Assembly (NCBI RefSeq): GCF_020520425.1 | Contig: NC_079491.1 | Span: 1,612,001 to 1,676,000, forward strand | Length of the DNA stretch: 64,000 nt | Direction of reading: 5' to 3' | Source of the DNA: Spinacia oleracea | Lineage: Eukaryota > Streptophyta > Magnoliopsida > Caryophyllales > Amaranthaceae | Shown here: piece by piece, positions 38,698-52,288 of the stretch | How the letters are laid out: every line of letters begins with the position of its first letter | Numbering within the stretch: position 1 is the first letter of the stretch | The notes under the pieces: generated by a model | What the model was told of the DNA's origin: nothing | The model's input: the letters and a program-made list of their open reading frames with translations, nothing else | The model's database searches: none | Program-made: the position numbers and the translations under genes

Positions 38698-39087
38698 ATT
38701 CTAATAATCCAACATTTGAGCAATTTTCTTTTAATAATTCAATCTTTCGATTATTATCTATTAATCCAACATTTATATCCCATCCGCTTTTATTGCACCC
38801 AACAGGTCATACGTCCATGTGGCATGCTGCTATTAGTCCATTATAATTTTTTTTAAAAAATATTTTAATTATATATTTAATTATTGAATTTATGCATGAA
38901 ATTAAAGGGGTTCAATAAATTTTTAAATTTTTTTAATCAAGGTGAAAGGGTGTGACCTTGTTAGCCGATAACCGGTCATTTAAGTGCAATAATAAAAGCG
39001 AATAAGATATAAAAGTTAGATTATTGGATAATAACCGATAGATTGAATTATTAAAAGTAAATGACTTAAAGGTTGGATTATTAGAAT
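38698..39087. mobile_element. Fold-back MITE with ~100-bp inverted ends
   Basis: The left arm (38698 to about 38800) starts ATTCTAATAATCCAACATTT; the right arm is its complement, ending GGTTGGATTATTAGAAT. The arms match through GCTTTTATT and TTTTAATAATTCAATC. About 180 bp of unique sequence separate them. No duplication recognised. Confidence 0.7.
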
Positions 39088-39126
39088 TAATTTTTCAAAG
39101 TAAAAAAACAGCTAGACTAACATATA

Positions 39127-39449
39127 CTCCCTCCGTATTTATTTAAGGGATACACTTGCCTTTTCCGGCCGTATTTATTTAAGAGATACACTTGCCATTT
39201 TTAGTAACTTATCAACTCCACCATCTAATTAAATAATACATCTAATTTACCCTATCACCCACCATCCTATTAAACAAATAATTTCATAAATCCACCCCAC
39301 CTTCCACCCACCAAATGACATGGTCCCCACATGTTTAATTATTAAAATATCTATCCAACCCCACTTGCTTCATTATTTTATTTCATTCAATTATTCTTCT
39401 TAATACCCGTGCCCGGCCAAGTGTATCTCTTAAAAAAAAACGGAGGGAG
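39127..39449. mobile_element. Stowaway-like MITE, TA duplication
   Basis: TA then CTCCCTCCGTATTTATTTAA on the left; the complement (ttaaaaaaaaacggagggag) then TA on the right. The left end contains a repeated GATACACTTGCC segment. Confidence 0.85.
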
Positions 39450-39815
39450 TATAAGGTAATTTGCACATGATACATTTTTGCAAGATTTTTTTGGGATTTA
39501 GGAATTGTGCTTATCATAGAGAAAAAAATATTTTGAAAAAAACTAGATTAGTAATGGAATTGGTTGGATAGTTGTAACTTGTAAGTTGTTGTGTCAGATG
39601 AAGTATACAAGTACTCCGTACAACCGATTGAGCTTTCAATACTCAATTATTCGATCACAAGCATTAGATTTTTGATAGGAAATTGAGGGCTAGCTTCAAC
39701 TTGGCATCTCAAGATAATTACAAGTACTCCGTAATCCGTATGTGATAAGTTATGATAATTATAGATCATAACTTCATTTATAAATATAAATTTAGTAAAA
39801 CTGAGTACGAGTATA

Positions 39816-40070
39816 CTACCTCCGTTTCAAAAAGATCTTTATAGTTACTATTTGCACGGACTCCAATGCAATATTTAACTAATAATATATCCAATTTCGT
39901 TTGTGAAAAAATTATAAAAATTTGATATTCTGAAAATACATCTCGATACCAATCTAACAAGATCTTACATGTAACGTTTTGATGTATATAATGGTGAGAA
40001 TTTACGGTCAAAGTTTTTATATTTTGGACACATTTTCCAAAGCGTAAAGAACTTTCTGAAACGGAGGTAG
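39816..40070. mobile_element. Stowaway-like MITE, TA duplication
   Basis: TA then CTACCTCCGTTTC on the left; the complement GAAACGGAGGTAG then TA on the right. 255 bp. Sister copies at 10218, 18904 and 59959. Confidence 0.85.
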
Positions 40071-40234
40071 TATATGTTACGCGTGGACTCATAGTATTTT
40101 TACTAATCAAGTTTTCAATAAAAACATCTAATACAACAGTTAATACAAATAAGAAACAACCACTAATCCATACAATAGACAATATAAGTAATACGAAGTA
40201 TGAAGTAATACAATAATGAAATCCCAATACTTTG

Positions 40235-40661
40235 TAAAGATGGTCGTGGGCTAGGGATGACAATTCAGTCTGAGTCCGATCCGATCAGGTGAAAAAAGTC
40301 TGATCCAAGTCCGAAAAAAGAAAATCCGAGTCCGAATCAGATAAAAAAAACTCCGAATCCGAATAGAAGTCGGATCGGATTCGTAGCCTGGACAACATCC
40401 GACCCGACTCCGACCCGGGTGTCCTAACAGAGCCCGCGGACCGTACCGAGCCGGGCCCACGCCATGCCCACGTTTTATCGTGCCAGGTCGGGTCAAGCCG
40501 AAAAGTTCAAAACGAGACCCAGGCCCGACCCAAACCCATGGGCTTTTTGTGCCGGGTCGGGATGGCCCGTCGTGCCCGCCGTGCTTTTTCCGTACTTGGG
40601 TCGGGCTGGGCTTCGATCCGTCCCGACCCAACCGGGACGACCCGACCCACATCCATCTTTA
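40235..40661. mobile_element. hAT-like element, near-exact 8-bp duplication
   Basis: Left end TAAAGATGGTCGTGGGC, right end the complement of TAAAGATGGATGTGGG. Flanks ATACTTTG (40227-40234) and CTACTTTG (40662-40669) match at seven of eight. The interior is a dense array of GACCCG, GTCCGA and CGGGTCGGG words, GC-rich against the AT-rich surroundings. A second element may be nested near 40252-40440. Confidence 0.7.
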
Positions 40662-40669
40662 CTACTTTG

Positions 40670-42233
<1,564 letters not shown>

Positions 42234-42447
42234 TGTTCCGTTATATTGGACTTATTTTGACTGAATTTATATTATCTGAACTTATCTGAACTTAACTGAA
42301 CTTATCCAAACTTGTTTTATCTGAAAAATACTTATTTTGTCTGAAAATGTATGAAAAAAACTTATTTTTGCTAAACTTATATTATCTAAATTTATCTGAA
42401 CTTATTTTGTCTGAAATAAGTCATAATAAGTCGAACAGAACAGGGCC
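42234..42447. mobile_element. Harbinger-like MITE, first of an adjacent pair
   Basis: Ends TGTTCCGTTATATTGGAC and the complement (gtcgaacagaacagggcc). The interior is CTTATCTGAA repeats. Confidence 0.6.
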
Positions 42448-42450
42448 TAA

Positions 42451-42660
42451 GCTCTGCTCTATTCGACTTATTTTTTCTGAACTTATATTATCTGAACGTA
42501 TCTCAACTTATTTTATTTGAAATTTTCTTATTTTGTCTGAAATAAACTTATTTGCGTGTGAAAATGTTGAATTAATTATTTTTTTCTGAAATTATATTAT
42601 CTGAACTTAAATGGACTTATTTTATGGTAAAGAAGTCAAAAGAAGTCAAATAGAGCCGAC
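42451..42660. mobile_element. Harbinger-like MITE, second of an adjacent pair
   Basis: Starts GCTCTGCTCTATTCGAC three bases after the first copy; the right end (aagtcaaatagagccgac) is its complement. Two copies side by side in one place suggest insertion next to an older copy. Confidence 0.6.
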
Positions 42661-42670
42661 CCTGACTATT

Positions 42671-42821
42671 TTAAAATCCCGTCATTAATCCGTCGTAAAA
42701 GACATTTGCGACGGTTCTTCCCGTATTTTTTTGTTTGTTAGCCCCGTCGTAAAAGACTTTTACGACGAAATTTTGACCCGTCGTTATTAGATTGTCATTA
42801 AAGATACAAATTCTTATAGTG
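42671..42821. mobile_element. CACTA-type miniature element 7, 5'-truncated
   Basis: Only the right half remains, from AAAATCCCGTCATTAATCC to AAATTCTTATAGTG. It abuts the preceding MITE, whose insertion or a deletion may have removed the left half. Confidence 0.75.
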
Positions 42822-43526
42822 TTAGTGTTAGATACAAAATAAAATTGAAACTAGAGATGATAGAAACTTTCATCGTACGTACCCTAATGCTTTATATAGA
42901 TCAGATCGAGTCACATGCCTTAATTAGAAGATGATCATTAACTGAGAGATTTGAAATGACATTACATGCATTTGTGTATTTATTTATATTATTTTATTAT
43001 TATTATTATCATTTATTATTATGGTCCAACAAAGAATTCTTTCTTTCGGTGGGTAACAAATAAACAGCAAAAAATCTTGTGAGTTCTTCACTATTTCAGC
43101 CACTTTTGGGGTAAAAAAATGTAAATAAATCCAGAAATAATAATTTATAAAAATTACAAAAAGCCAATCAACAAAGCTAATTCTGAGCCAAGGCCCCCCA
43201 TTCTTTTGGCATCCCTAAATTTATGGGAGCTACACCTAATTTTTGTTTGTTAGTTTCAACATTGTTTTATGTGTTGTTTGATTTTATGGAAAGATCTAAA
43301 ACTTTTAAACTAAGGAGTGACAAACAATAGTTTCTTCTTCATGTTCAAGATTTTGGATCGCATTAATTTCATCTCCACCAACACCAATTAATCGAGGTTT
43401 GTTTATAGTTAAATACGATGTTTATGTTGTTATGTAACTAGTGATGATGTGACAAAAGTCGCAAATACAATTAACAAATTAATACCCGATCATGTCATGT
43501 TTATAGTTTTTTTGATTTTTTTTTTG
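42822..43526. other. Intergenic DNA
   Basis: A short ATT-rich tract at 42988-43022. No gene recognised. Confidence 0.35.
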
Positions 43527-44053
43527 GGTATATACTACCTTTAAAATACACTACTTTTGTATTTACTATCTTATGAAAATTTTATTTTAAATTACTACCT
43601 TAAATTTTCAATTTTTTTTTTTTGCATTTACTACCACTTTACAGTTTTCTCATTTTAAAATTGAGATATCTCTTTCATTTCTTAATCATTTTGAGTGATT
43701 CAAAACCCATTATTCTCATTTATGTGTAAGGATTTCATAGAGATATTGCTTTTAAAATTTTGTAAAAGGTAAAACTAATTAAATATTATTTGTAAAATTT
43801 TAAAATATTAATGAATTATAAAACGAATTGTTTTGAAATGTCGTTCTCAATGAAATCCCTATAGAAAAAGTGAAAAAATGAACTTTGAATCACTTTAAAC
43901 GATTAAGAAACGAAAGAGATATCTTAATTTTAAAACGAGAAAAATTTTAAGTGGTAGTAAATTTTTTTTTTTTGGAAGTTTAAGTAGTAATTTAAAATAA
44001 AAATTTCTGAAGCTAGTAACTACTCGTGGTGTATTTTTTAGTTAGTAAATACC
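43527..44053. mobile_element. Long fold-back element, ~210-bp inverted arms
   Basis: The left arm from 43527 (GGTATATACTACC) and the right arm ending at 44053 (AGTTAGTAAATACC) are complementary with scattered changes over about 210 bp each, including the shared words TTTTATTTTAAATTACTAC and GAGATATCTCTTTC. A loop of about 90 bp separates them. A transcript would fold into a long hairpin. Confidence 0.7.
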
Positions 44054-44617
44054 AAAATTTCCTAATTTTTTTTCAATACATACAAAAAAAAAAAAAAAAA
44101 TCCATCTTGAATCATAATTACATTTGAATAAAGATGAACTAGTTTCGATTAAAATGAAATTCAAGTAAACTAAGCACATGTTCATTGTGAAGTTATGAAA
44201 GTTAATGTTTGACGTAGTGTTAACTATTTGCCTCATTTTTACGAAGTACTCCATATTCCTTATACAATATGTCAATATCTTAATTATTTTGTTGTGTGCA
44301 TAAATAATTTTCTGCAAAGTCATATTTACAATTGAGTCCCTACCAAGTTACCATCATTTCATTGGCAGCCAGAGTTTGTTAGATTTCACTTTCCATGATA
44401 ATGATGTTTGATTAGTTTCCATACCCTTATTTTATTTTTTCTATGAGCCCACTGCCAATTTTCTTTAACCTTCCAATCTTGAGAAAATAAGTGTTTGCCG
44501 AAAATAAACTATACATATACTGATAGATTATGTAAATATTATTCCATATTATTTTGTAATCTTGTATTTATGATTAGCATAGATTAACATATTGTAGAAT
44601 TAGTTCCTACTCTCTAT

Positions 44618-44830
44618 CGGGTTTTGGATCCTCTAGAGTTCTAAAATAACTCTACGAGGTAGAGTTTGAGCATATCAACCATTGAATGAAAAATCAATGG
44701 TTCAAATATTATCTTTCCAAAATTCCCACTATTTTTTCTCATCAATATGAGCCATTGATTTTAAAATGTATGGTTTAGATACAACTCTACCTTGTAGAGG
44801 TTTATTAAAACTCTAGAGGATCCGGACTCG
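44618..44830. mobile_element. MITE with GGATCCTCTAGAGTT ends
   Basis: Left CGGGTTTTGGATCCTCTAGA, right complement (ctctagaggatccggactcg), each followed inwards by a second shared inverted block (ACTCTACGAGGTAGAGT and ACTCTACCTTGTAGAGG). A lone left end of the same family occurs at about 47114 in the JmjC gene intron. Confidence 0.7.
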
Positions 44831-45603
44831 TTTTATCGAGACGAATCAAACAAGATCTCGTACGACTATGTTTTTTTCTTACCCATAAATCACAAATGTT
44901 AGTCGGATTGAAATTTGTGAATAGTATCAAAAGTCAAAGTATCCATATTATTTCGAAACGGGATGTAGTATATTATAGCCTAAGATCACGTACTATACTC
45001 TGTATATAACCAAAGTCGAGCAATGAAATTACTCGCAGAATTACATTCTTTCATATACGCAAGAAACTGATTTTGACACACTTTTATGTGAGTATAACAC
45101 AATTTTCTGTGCTCTTAGTGGTTGTGCCAAATCAATATCTGGTCTGCCAAAATCACTTTCCATATACGAAGTAATCCGAATGTTTGATTAGAAGTTAGCC
45201 TTAAAATTTCAGAGGAAAATCAGGACATTCAACCCTTTATGCGTGTAACTTTAGACGTGTGCATAACATACGTCGGGCGAATCAAAAATAGAGATGAATA
45301 CATTGAAACAAACCTCTCATGTAAGATGATTGAACTAGACTACTCATGTTGTTGAGTACGAAGTACTTACGTATTAGCTTTACTGTTCATTGATTCATTC
45401 GTACTCTTGTTGCAAGGCTATGGAATTCACTAAACTTAAATGGTGTTTGTCGAATGTGAAAAGAAGTTCAAGTGCAGAAAAAACAGACAAGGGTTTCTAT
45501 ATAGTAAATAAATTTCCTGTTCTTGTTATTGTTCCTGCATATTACCTAGTTTGGATTCTTTTGCCTTTGAATGATCACATTTGTTATCTGCTTGGTTTTC
45601 GTC
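44831..45603. other. Intergenic DNA
   Basis: A decayed Stowaway-like piece at 44832-44973 (CAAACAAGATCTCGTACGAC, TTTCGAAACGGGATGTAG). No gene. Confidence 0.35.
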
Positions 45604-45916
45604 TGGACCTAATCAAAAGGCGGATCGGGCCACAATCTTAAAAATATGTCCATTGTGTCAGGCCAGGCCAGCCCAGCCCAAGGTTTATGCCGCTTTCGTA
45701 TGCCAAAAACCCACTATTTCGGCCCAAATTAGCGGGCTTCGGGCCATTTCAGACCAGGTCAAATTTATAAATAAAAGTATAGTTTTACATTACCCAAAAC
45801 CTGCCAATAAATTTTAAAATTCTGGCCGGGCCTCTAAACCAGGCCTAAACATTCTACCCAAAACCCGCTATTTTTCGGGTCGAGCCAACAGGCCGGGCTC
45901 ATGTTGATCAGCTCTA
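45604..45916. mobile_element. hAT-like element
   Basis: Left end TGGACCTAATCAAAAGG, right end the complement of TAGAGCTGATCAACATG. Flanks TTTTCGTC and TTTTCTTC match at seven of eight. The interior has GGCCGGGC/GGGTCGAGCC words. It stands about 200 bp past the JmjC gene stop codon. Confidence 0.6.
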
Positions 45917-46123
45917 TTTTCTTCCTAGTACCTCTTCTTTCTTTATAAATTGCCAATTTTTTTTAAATACAAACTGCCAAATAAAGTCATTACAAAATCC
46001 TAAAGGGACTTCTACAATATTAAAAAAAAAACCTGTCTAGAGTTGTAAAATACATCAATATAGACATGATTCCATCACAGGTCTTGGAACAGGACATACA
46101 ATTTACACGAGATCTCGAGATTT

Positions 46124-49100
46124 TTAACCTCGCTCTTTGCTGTTCGCCATTGATTCTCCTTTACGGTTTGAGGGAAAGCTCCAGGTTTCCTCCAAATGTG
46201 TGACATATTCCTCTATATCAAAGTCAGAGGAAGAAGACGAACTTGTATCATCACATAGATCTTTCAAACCACTCTTTCCTGCTTTTGTACCCTTAAGATC
46301 ATCTGAGTTCATCTGAAACAGCGTTTTCTTTGCCTCTGAATGTAACTTTGAGTCAAAACCGCTGTCTTTTTCATAAACAACCTTGTCTTTGACAGCAGCA
46401 GTTGATGATGGGTTCACAAAAGGCCCATTTGGACATTGATTGGGCTTGGGCTTGTCCCACTGTAGGGCTAGCCCAAGATTTTCTTTGACCCAAATCCTCA
46501 TCGCACTCAGTTTGCCTTCCACGGCTTCTCCGAGAATATTTAGCTCGCTGATGTCATACCGGAAATGGAAGAGTTTATCAGACCAGGGGCAAGAACAGAA
46601 ATGCTTGGCGTGAATCAGACACGAGTATTTGTTGTGGGTACAATGGCAGGAAACTGCAGACAGATACAAGTCATGACAACAGATGCTGCATTCCAGTTTC
46701 CGGCCATCACCAACAAAGGCTTTGTCCATTTTTCTTGACTGAGACGGGGAAGAAAGATAGTCCCTACACCTTGTTTCTGACCTAATTCGCGCCTGTTCAG
46801 GGAAAAAAAACATTAGTCAATGACTATTAGGGTGGCAAGGGTCAATGGGTCAGGTTCTGGTTTGAGGTTGATTTCAGGTTGTGCAAAAAAATATTGTAAA
46901 ACTTAATATTACTACAAAATAAGATAAATGGGTCAAATCGGGTCAATTTTATGTCATTCGGGTTCGGTTCAGGTCCGGTTCGGGTTTCTCTTAGTAACGT
47001 CAAGTCGGGTTCGAGTCGGATTATCGGGTTGGGTTAGGAATTGCCAGCCTTGAAGTAATTACATAAAGAATTGGAAAAATAACAAACAGTACCACAGAGC
47101 AACAACAATTTTACGGGCTTGGATCCTCTAGAGTTCCAAATAAACTCTAGAGTGTAGAGTTTATGATTTTAGATCAGTGGTTGGTAAATCTCTTTCTCTC
47201 TCTACTTCCTTTCATAGGGTCTAATTTTGCTAACTCATCAAGCAACCCCCAAATCCTTCGGGCAACAAGCATACCAACTACTCCCCGCACCCTCTTATCC
47301 TTCTCTCTATCACTGATGGTGATCCCGTCAGTGATTACAGTTCCACAGTGTGAATCGAAATAGGAATGGGGGAATTGGGGGTTAGGGATATGTAAGGGTG
47401 CGTTCTATTCACCTGATTTTCACTTATTTTTCCTGAACAAATATTATCTGAACTTATTAGAACTTATTTTAGTTATAAATTGTACTTGGTCAACCCTTAT
47501 TATTCCCGAACTTATCTTATCTGAACTTATCTTAACTTATTTTTCCTGAAATAAGTGGAAATAGGGTGAACATAACAGAGCCTTAAACCCATTCACATAT
47601 ACTAAATTCCTGAACTTATCTTGTCTAATGGCGTGCCTTGCACAGATTCATATGCTCACTAGGGGTTCTGGGAGAGGGTTTTCCTTTCCCTCTCGCACTT
47701 TCAAGAGTTTGTGCTTGGACTACAAGGGGATTCCCTGCGATAGGGTCCTGGGTCGGCCTATTTCATTCCCATTTTTTTTTAAAAAAACATGCCAATTGGG
47801 CATCCTATCACCCTTTCTAAAATATCACAAGGCCCAAGTGCAATGGGTAAAAACTCTAGTTCTCTAACGATTAGGCGATTACTTGTAATAATTGAGCTAC
47901 AATACACTATTCTAAATAAAAATACAAGTCAATAGATGTCAAGGGCACTTACTCTTAGAGTTTTTGCTAATACCCCGTCTTTTCCCAAGGCCTCCTTCCA
48001 TGTCAAGACTTTTGATGTTTTCTTACCCCTCAGTAGAAATTCCCATTGAGCCTTCAAAGCTTCATCGGCTGCTCTCAGTAGAACCTTATCATAAGAGATT
48101 AGCGTTTTCCTTCTCCTGTCACGATATAGCTCTATGGAAATTTGCCCAAGAGGCAACCAATCCAATGGAGCAAAGACTGCTGATGCAGAACAACTGAACC
48201 CACAATCAAAGCCAGTATGATAGGCTCCTGGAAGAAAAAGAACAAATTCCCCGGGCCGCTGGATGCAACGGTGAACAGGTATACCCTCTGATTTTAATGT
48301 TGCAGGGGTTAATTGTCTATTCTGACATAATAAAATCCGATATTTGTGTAAGCACTATGGAAGTTTCAAGATAACTGAAGTTAATAAAAAAAATAAAAAA
48401 TCCACAGGACTCATGTTTGTTTCTTGCTTGAGGTTGAACTTGAAAAATATCTAAACATAGACCTCATTTTCTGGCAAATGGGAAAATTGGTCGTTCACAA
48501 TGCTCTTCTCAGAAGTTCAATAAACCAATTCTTGTAAAAAAAATTAGACAAAGAGGACACTATTGTTAAATCCACTTGCTATTATATGTAGAATGAATAA
48601 TACTCTGCTGTTAAACATCTTATGCAAACATGAACTAAAATACTAAACCCACTTAGGTAACAATTGCTTTTAGGTTGCACTTAGGTAACATGATGGTCCA
48701 TGACAATATCATCGCAGTAAGATACTTAGGTGCCATGGCAGTATGCCAATAACACAGTAAGATTATTAACTTGCTATAAGAAGACCTCCCCTACAAAATA
48801 TACTATTCATCCATAATCATCATGCTATATACTAGACTACATACTTGAATTTTCCCCTAGTTTTTCAAGAAAACTGTCTCAGGCACACTATAGAAGTACA
48901 GTCATAACCAAAGAAGACTCACTGGTGCATGAAGTGGGTCAAGATGTTCTTTTCCTGAATCTGGGAAGTGCCTCTTTGCAACAGCCTCGAACTTGTGGGA
49001 GTCACACCCAGGAGTGCTGTACCATATCCTAGGAGCACCCAAGTGCAAATACTGGAGCTTATATAAGTGATTCTCTTGGACAGTCTGATTGATTAACAAA

Positions 49101-51818
49101 TCCAAAGGAAAAGGCAACGATTACCAGAAGATAGATGATGTAAGAAAATCAAGGGGTATTGTTCACGCACACAAAATGATAAGTTGAATTCACTGACTGA
49201 ATAGACTAAAATTTACACAGAAGTACCAAGATGGTAGATTAGTTTGAAGGTCTAAGGTCTTACCCAAGGAAGGTACGAAAAACACATTCCAATGTGTAGC
49301 CGAGGAGCCAAAATACCAGAAGAATCCAACGTCTCAAACGAAAGCAAGGAGCCAGGCAACTTGTTGAGATGATTTAGGTCCCAATTTAAAGCAAATCCTT
49401 CTACCGAATCAGATGCCTGTCCTTGGTTGGATGGCACTGAATATTCACGGCCGAGTTTTTCACATATGGTATCAGTACCATAAAGCACCTGAAACAGAAA
49501 GACAGACATAGCACTATTAGTTGATCAGGAATATTAGGAATTAAGTCTGAGCTATAGTATATTATCTGAAATAACTTCTACATACTTCTATTTCGTCAGT
49601 TGGCTTTTCCACAATCCGCCAATATTCACCTTCAATATTCTGTTCGGATGGTTCCCACAGTGCTTGACACTTAGTTGCACTCACTTTAACATTTGGAACC
49701 TCAACTTCTCTGGAAAAGTAACACTGGTGAAAATCATCGGCGTATCGTTTAAAAGCTATAAGACTGAACTCAGGACCCAATTCATTGTAGAAGTTTTCTG
49801 ATCCTTGGCATTCGTCAGAGCTAAAATTTTCAGCACAAGCATCACTAAACTCGGTATCCAATTTTCTTCGTTTTGCCTCCCTAGTGTCACTATCTGAAGG
49901 TACTTTACTACAAGAGCCGTGATTTTGGAAACCATTAACTCTTTGAACTTGGGTGGAAAATTTATAATCTTGCCAGATGTCATCTTCCTCGAAAAAGCTT
50001 GGCAATTTCCATGATGAAGGTGGAACAATACGACACATTCCATAGGGTTCCACCTGTTGACGTATGCTTTTAATGTACTTAAAGGTGTCCTTGAAATCCT
50101 GAAAGAAAATTAGGAATTTACGTAAGAAAAGGACAATTGCAAGCATTCAATGAAGCACAAAAGGTGCACATAGGAAAGTAAAGAATAAATTTAACAGAAG
50201 TTATGAGATACTAAGTTGAAAACATGCCTCCTCATTAGGATGAAATACAATTGCATCTTCTAGTGCATAGCTTAATGCACCTGCTGGATTCCACCTAGCT
50301 GAAACCTACTTAAACAAAAGTAAAAAAAAAAAAAAGAGTATAAAGATTAAAATAGAAGCATCTAAGCAAAGAATTCCAAACTGATGCACCTCTTCCATTT
50401 TATCAACTCTTTCCAATCACTGTTGATGATGCCAAGCATACTCAGAAAGCTAAGGATTGCAGTTGTTTCTAAAAAGTAACATTTTGATACGGTGTGAAAC
50501 ATCAAAAGAACTACGAAGTACAAATATCAATCTCATCTGATGGGGCTTTGGGCAGGAATCATATGCTATGTTCAACAAAATCAAAGTAGGGTGAAACGAA
50601 AAACAAACAAGATTATCAAACGTGAAATCAAATTCAATAAAAAAAAGTAACCTTCTGACACCCGCTGCAGTTTGAGCATCCCCTGGTAACACCTTTGGGA
50701 AGACAAATCTTTGGAGACGAAATCTGTAACAAAAGAATAAAATTATAACTTCCATCCAAAGAGTATCATACGCAGAATAGAAGAAATATACGTAGTATAA
50801 ACTAAATCAGACAGTATGCAAGAAGATGGATGAGAAATCAAGGACCACCACCGAGCCAACTTATTCAAAGTATAATTTAGTCCAAACGTACATTTGTCAT
50901 TGCAAAGTTGCAAACAGTGAAGCAGCAGATGCAAACAAGAATTCTAATGGATAACATTTCAGACTCCAGCAACCCTCAACAAGGTTGTAAAGGGAGTACA
51001 TGAATATGCAGTAGGGGGAAAAGAGGATAAAGGTATTGTTCTTCGCGATATCATTAGCTCTAACTCATTACACCACTGAAAAGTAGCATACCTATGTAAC
51101 CATTAGAAACAATCAAAATTTCAAAAAAATATTTCGTTACATGATACAGGGACCATTTATAAATGCCACTTTTATATTTTGGTAAAAGCATAAAGCTGAA
51201 CTATTGTAACAACCGATGACGAAAGTGTAAGGTAGATAAGCACGACTTCACGAATATACTCAAGTTTAAGATAAGAAAGGTAGAATCAACATCCTCATGC
51301 AACAAAAATTTATGTATGCATGTTTTTCTTTCTTTTCCATTATATCCTGTAATCTTTCTTATGGCGTACAACAGACATTTCCATCATTTTCAGCTTTTGG
51401 ATGACAATTAATTTGGTGTATAAACCTTTTTTTTTTTTATCGCAATGCAAGCATGCAGCTAACCAGATAAAAATATCTTACGTTTACAGACACTGAAATA
51501 TTAAGAAGAAACAAGTATGACCGTATCATGTAGTTTAACATCTGGCTCCCTTTCACTTTGGAATTGGTCATAAACAATCCACGGTCTTTGCTTAAACTTC
51601 AAACTTCTCGTGATGCTTGCAAATCCATCAATGTCAAAGGGGGATGGCCCGGAAGATATCTCCAGATCATTTGGATTCTCAACACCCACAGGACCAGAAA
51701 GGTTGTCCACAACTTCTGCTCTTTTCAAAGTAAATGCTGTCAGCGAAGCTAAACCCGGAGGAACATGTAGTTTTTCTTCATTATTCGTCTCAACAGGACT
51801 CATGCTTTCAGTCACCAT
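46124..51818 (-). CDS. JmjN-JmjC-C5HC2 protein, KDM5-like, probably inactive (JMJ19-like)
   Basis: Minus-strand gene of the plant KDM5/JARID1-like group; active members remove methyl groups from H3K4. Coding exons in order: 51818-51522, 50723-50652, 50305-50228, 50098-49586, 49488-49264, 49084-48923, 48321-47953, 46792-46124; all phase 0, 794 residues. A CxxC-x2-C region ([15 protein letters not shown]) precedes JmjN at about 138-182 (ending CRIVPPSSW). JmjC spans about 355-530; the C5HC2 zinc finger is at about 607-660. The expected WHVED motif reads WTVQE, so the first iron His (396) and Glu (398) are lost; the later His484 in AYHTGF is kept. Cosubstrate-binding positions are also changed (Lys404, Gln406, Arg414). 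No FYRN/FYRC domain follows, as in Arabidopsis JMJ19, which I recall being labelled probably inactive. The donor at 51521 (GTCATA) is weak, and the join at 48923/48321 leaves a segment shorter than in relatives. Confidence 0.85.
46827..47054. mobile_element. hAT-like element in the last JmjC-gene intron
   Basis: Ends TAGGGTGGCAAGGGTC and the complement of TCAAGGCTGGCAATTCC. The interior is built from CGGGTTCGGGT and GGTCAATGGG words. Ends imperfect and no clear duplication. Confidence 0.5.
47396..47582. mobile_element. Harbinger-like MITE in the last JmjC-gene intron
   Basis: Ends GGGTGCGTTCTATTCACC and the complement of GGTGAACATAACAGAGCC, very close to the copy at 5888 in the PUB gene. Flanks TAA and TTA. 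Confidence 0.75.
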
Positions 51819-51987
51819 CAGTTCTACTGAGCCAACTAAGGAGAAAATAAAAAAGGATGTGTTTAGCTTCTTTATATCTCCCAATTCAAGACGGAAATTT
51901 AAAAAAGAAACAATTTTATTTGGCACCAGCCAATTCGCACAAAAACTCGTGGGCAACATCATCTTAGATTCCTAGCTATTAGTCTTT

Positions 51988-52288
51988 AAGAGCATGTTTA
52001 CTATATAGTTTTTAAGTGACGAAAATGGAATCACTTAATTATTTCTATTTCCATTACCTAATGTTTTGTGTGAGAGATGTGATAAACACTATACATTTCC
52101 TAACCATTACCACCACTTCTTACCTTCCGCAACCCTGTGGTAACATAATTGTTACCCTCCTAGATTCCCAATTATCACAAGCTCGCTATACCAAACAAGT
52201 AATTGTGGTAATAGTTAACATCAAACTTTCCCCTTCTTATTTATTTCCGTTTAATTTCCTTTCCTATAATTATACCAAACATGCACTA
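51988..52288. mobile_element. MITE in the first intron of the JmjC gene
   Basis: Left AAGAGCATGTTTACTATA, right complement (tataccaaacatgcact). No ORF. Borders are approximate and no exact duplication was found. Confidence 0.5.
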
